A DNA stretch of 6,515 nucleotides from NCBI GenBank assembly GCA_003486785.1, contig DNFZ01000187.1:1-6515 (forward strand). The letters run 5' to 3'. How positions within the stretch are numbered: position 1 is the first letter of the stretch; every line of letters begins with the position of its first letter. The position numbers and the translations under genes were made by a program. Positions 5,510 to 6,515 of this stretch are shown piece by piece. Under the pieces are notes generated by a model, which was not told the origin of the DNA, made no database searches, and saw only the letters and a list, made by a program, of their open reading frames with translations. The DNA comes from Clostridiales bacterium (GTDB lineage Bacteria > Bacillota > Clostridia > Christensenellales > CAG-138).

Positions 5510-5758
5510 ATGGGGAAATCGGCAAAACTTGATGAAGGCGTCCGCGCTGAGGAGAATATACAGTTTGAAGCGGCAATGCAAAAGCTTTCGGATATCGTTG
5601 GTAAGCTCGAAGGCGCGGAAGGCTCGCTTGACGAGATGATCCGCCTGTATGAAGAAGGCATGACGCTCGTGAAAACCTGTGAGCGGCAGCTGGACGCTTA
5701 TGAAGCGACCATCACGAAGCTTAGCGACGCGGCGGAGGCGAAAACCGATGCTGAGTGA
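5510..5758 (+). CDS. xseB: Exodeoxyribonuclease VII small subunit
   Basis: An 82-residue, mostly helical, acidic protein that packs on the large subunit in multiple copies. The conserved core is FEAAMQKLSDIVGKLEGAEG (19-38), then SLDEMIRLYEEGMTLVKTCE (39-58) and a final helix ATITKLSD (66-73). Length and motifs are typical of XseB, apart from a slightly long polar N terminus of about 16 residues. It starts 18 bases after xseA, with a GGGAAGGG-type ribosome binding site at 5493-5500, and its end overlaps ispA by 11 bases. Confidence 0.94.
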   Translation: MGKSAKLDEGVRAEENIQFEAAMQKLSDIVGKLEGAEGSLDEMIRLYEEGMTLVKTCERQLDAYEATITKLSDAAEAKTDAE

Positions 5759-6515
5759 GCGCCTGACGTATTACTCCGAGATGACAGAGAAGAAACTCGG
5801 CGAGCTGCTCGGCGCGGGGGAACGCGCGCCGATTTTACAGGAGAGCATGGCTTACAGCGTGTTTTCCGGCGGCAAACGCATTCGCCCGGCGCTGTGTATG
5901 GCGGCCTGCGCGCTCTGCGGCGGAGCGCCGGAAGACGCGCTGCTTGCCGCCTGCGCGCTCGAGATGATACACACCTATTCGCTAATTCACGACGATCTGC
6001 CAGCGATGGACAACGACGACATGCGCCGCGGCAAGCCCAGCAACCACAAGGCGTTCGGCGAAGCAAACGCCATTCTCGCGGGGGACGGGCTGCTGTCGCT
6101 TGCGTTCTACGCGCTCTCGCTCTGCCCGCATCCGGATGCGATGGAGGCAATCGCCAAAGGCGCGTTTGAGATGGTCATGGGGCAGAGCCTCGACGTAAAC
6201 AGCGGCGGGGACGAATCTCTGCTGCGGCAGCTGCAGGATTATAAGACGGGCGCGCTGTTTCGCGCGGCGGTCGCCGCGGGCGCAGCCTGCGCAGGCGCAA
6301 GTGCAAAGAAGCGAGATGCTTTGATTCGCTTTGCAGATGCTTACGGCATGCTGTTTCAGATCACGGACGATATTCTCGACTGCGAAGGCGAGGAAAGCAC
6401 GCTCGGCAAATCCATGGGCAAGGATGCGCAGACCGGCAAGGCGACGTTCGTTACGATTTACGGTCTCGAGCGAGCAAAGGAATACGCGAAATCCTATGCG
6501 CGGGACGCGCGCGAG
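5748..6515 (+). CDS. ispA: Geranyl/farnesyl diphosphate synthase (polyprenyl synthetase), C-terminus cut by window
   Basis: The first 256 codons of a prenyl diphosphate synthase; about 35-45 residues are missing at the right edge compared with the usual 290-300. The enzyme condenses isopentenyl diphosphate with allylic diphosphates to geranyl and farnesyl (possibly geranylgeranyl) diphosphate for undecaprenyl lipid carriers and quinones. Visible motifs are GGKRIRP (41-47, isopentenyl diphosphate binding), the first aspartate-rich motif DDLPAMDNDDMRRGKP (82-97, with D82, D83 and D88), GQSLDV (145-150), KTGAL (166-170) and the second aspartate-rich motif FQITDDILD (203-211). The two residues inserted in the first motif (DDxxxxD) fit bacterial short-chain FPP/GGPP synthases. 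The ATG at 5748 lies inside xseB and has GGAGG (5734-5738) 9 bases upstream, so it is probably coupled to xseB. The order xseA-xseB-ispA is common in Firmicutes, often followed by dxs. Confidence 0.94.
   Translation, partial: MLSERLTYYSEMTEKKLGELLGAGERAPILQESMAYSVFSGGKRIRPALCMAACALCGGAPEDALLAACALEMIHTYSLIHDDLPAMDNDDMRRGKPSNHKAFGEANAILAGDGLLSLAFYALSLCPHPDAMEAIAKGAFEMVMGQSLDVNSGGDESLLRQLQDYKTGALFRAAVAAGAACAGASAKKRDALIRFADAYGMLFQITDDILDCEGEESTLGKSMGKDAQTGKATFVTIYGLERAKEYAKSYARDARE

Overview
The window looks like chromosomal DNA from a Gram-positive, Firmicutes-type bacterium, most likely a moderately GC-rich member of the Clostridia. The reasons are the asp23/amaP/DUF2273 envelope cluster, the gene order nusB - TsaD-like (M22) gene - xseA - xseB - ispA, purine-rich Shine-Dalgarno sequences of the GGAGG type, a consensus housekeeping promoter, and use of GTG and TTG starts. 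I do not assign a genus.

Left part (1-928, minus strand): an FCD-domain GntR-family regulator (275-928) lies upstream of, and is probably co-transcribed with, a DNA methyltransferase (start at 213) that runs off the left edge. A strong inverted repeat between them buries the methyltransferase ribosome binding site. Centre-left (929-1353): about 425 bases with no convincing gene, separating the leftward gntR unit from the rightward cluster. It holds a perfect GntR-type palindrome, a second inverted repeat over a possible gntR -10 element, and a near-consensus rightward promoter just before the Asp23 gene.

Centre (1354-2816, plus strand): an Asp23/Gls24 protein, a terminator-like hairpin, an AmaP-like membrane anchor and a DUF2273 small membrane protein. 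The AmaP gene is split by one in-frame TAA at 2153-2155, exactly between its two membrane segments, while the reading frame stays open and conserved on both sides. This is the most unusual point in the window.

Right part (2867-6515, plus strand): a tightly packed housekeeping run of nusB (transcription antitermination), a TsaD/Kae1-like paralogue, xseA and xseB (both subunits of exonuclease VII) and ispA (prenyl diphosphate synthase, cut by the right edge). Start/stop overlaps (nusB/TsaD-like and xseB/ispA) suggest one operon with translational coupling, possibly continuing from the Asp23 promoter.

No wholly new system is evident. The points worth a second look are the interrupted amaP, the hairpin-masked methyltransferase start, the GntR operator candidate with its methyltransferase partner, and the divergent TsaD-like protein.
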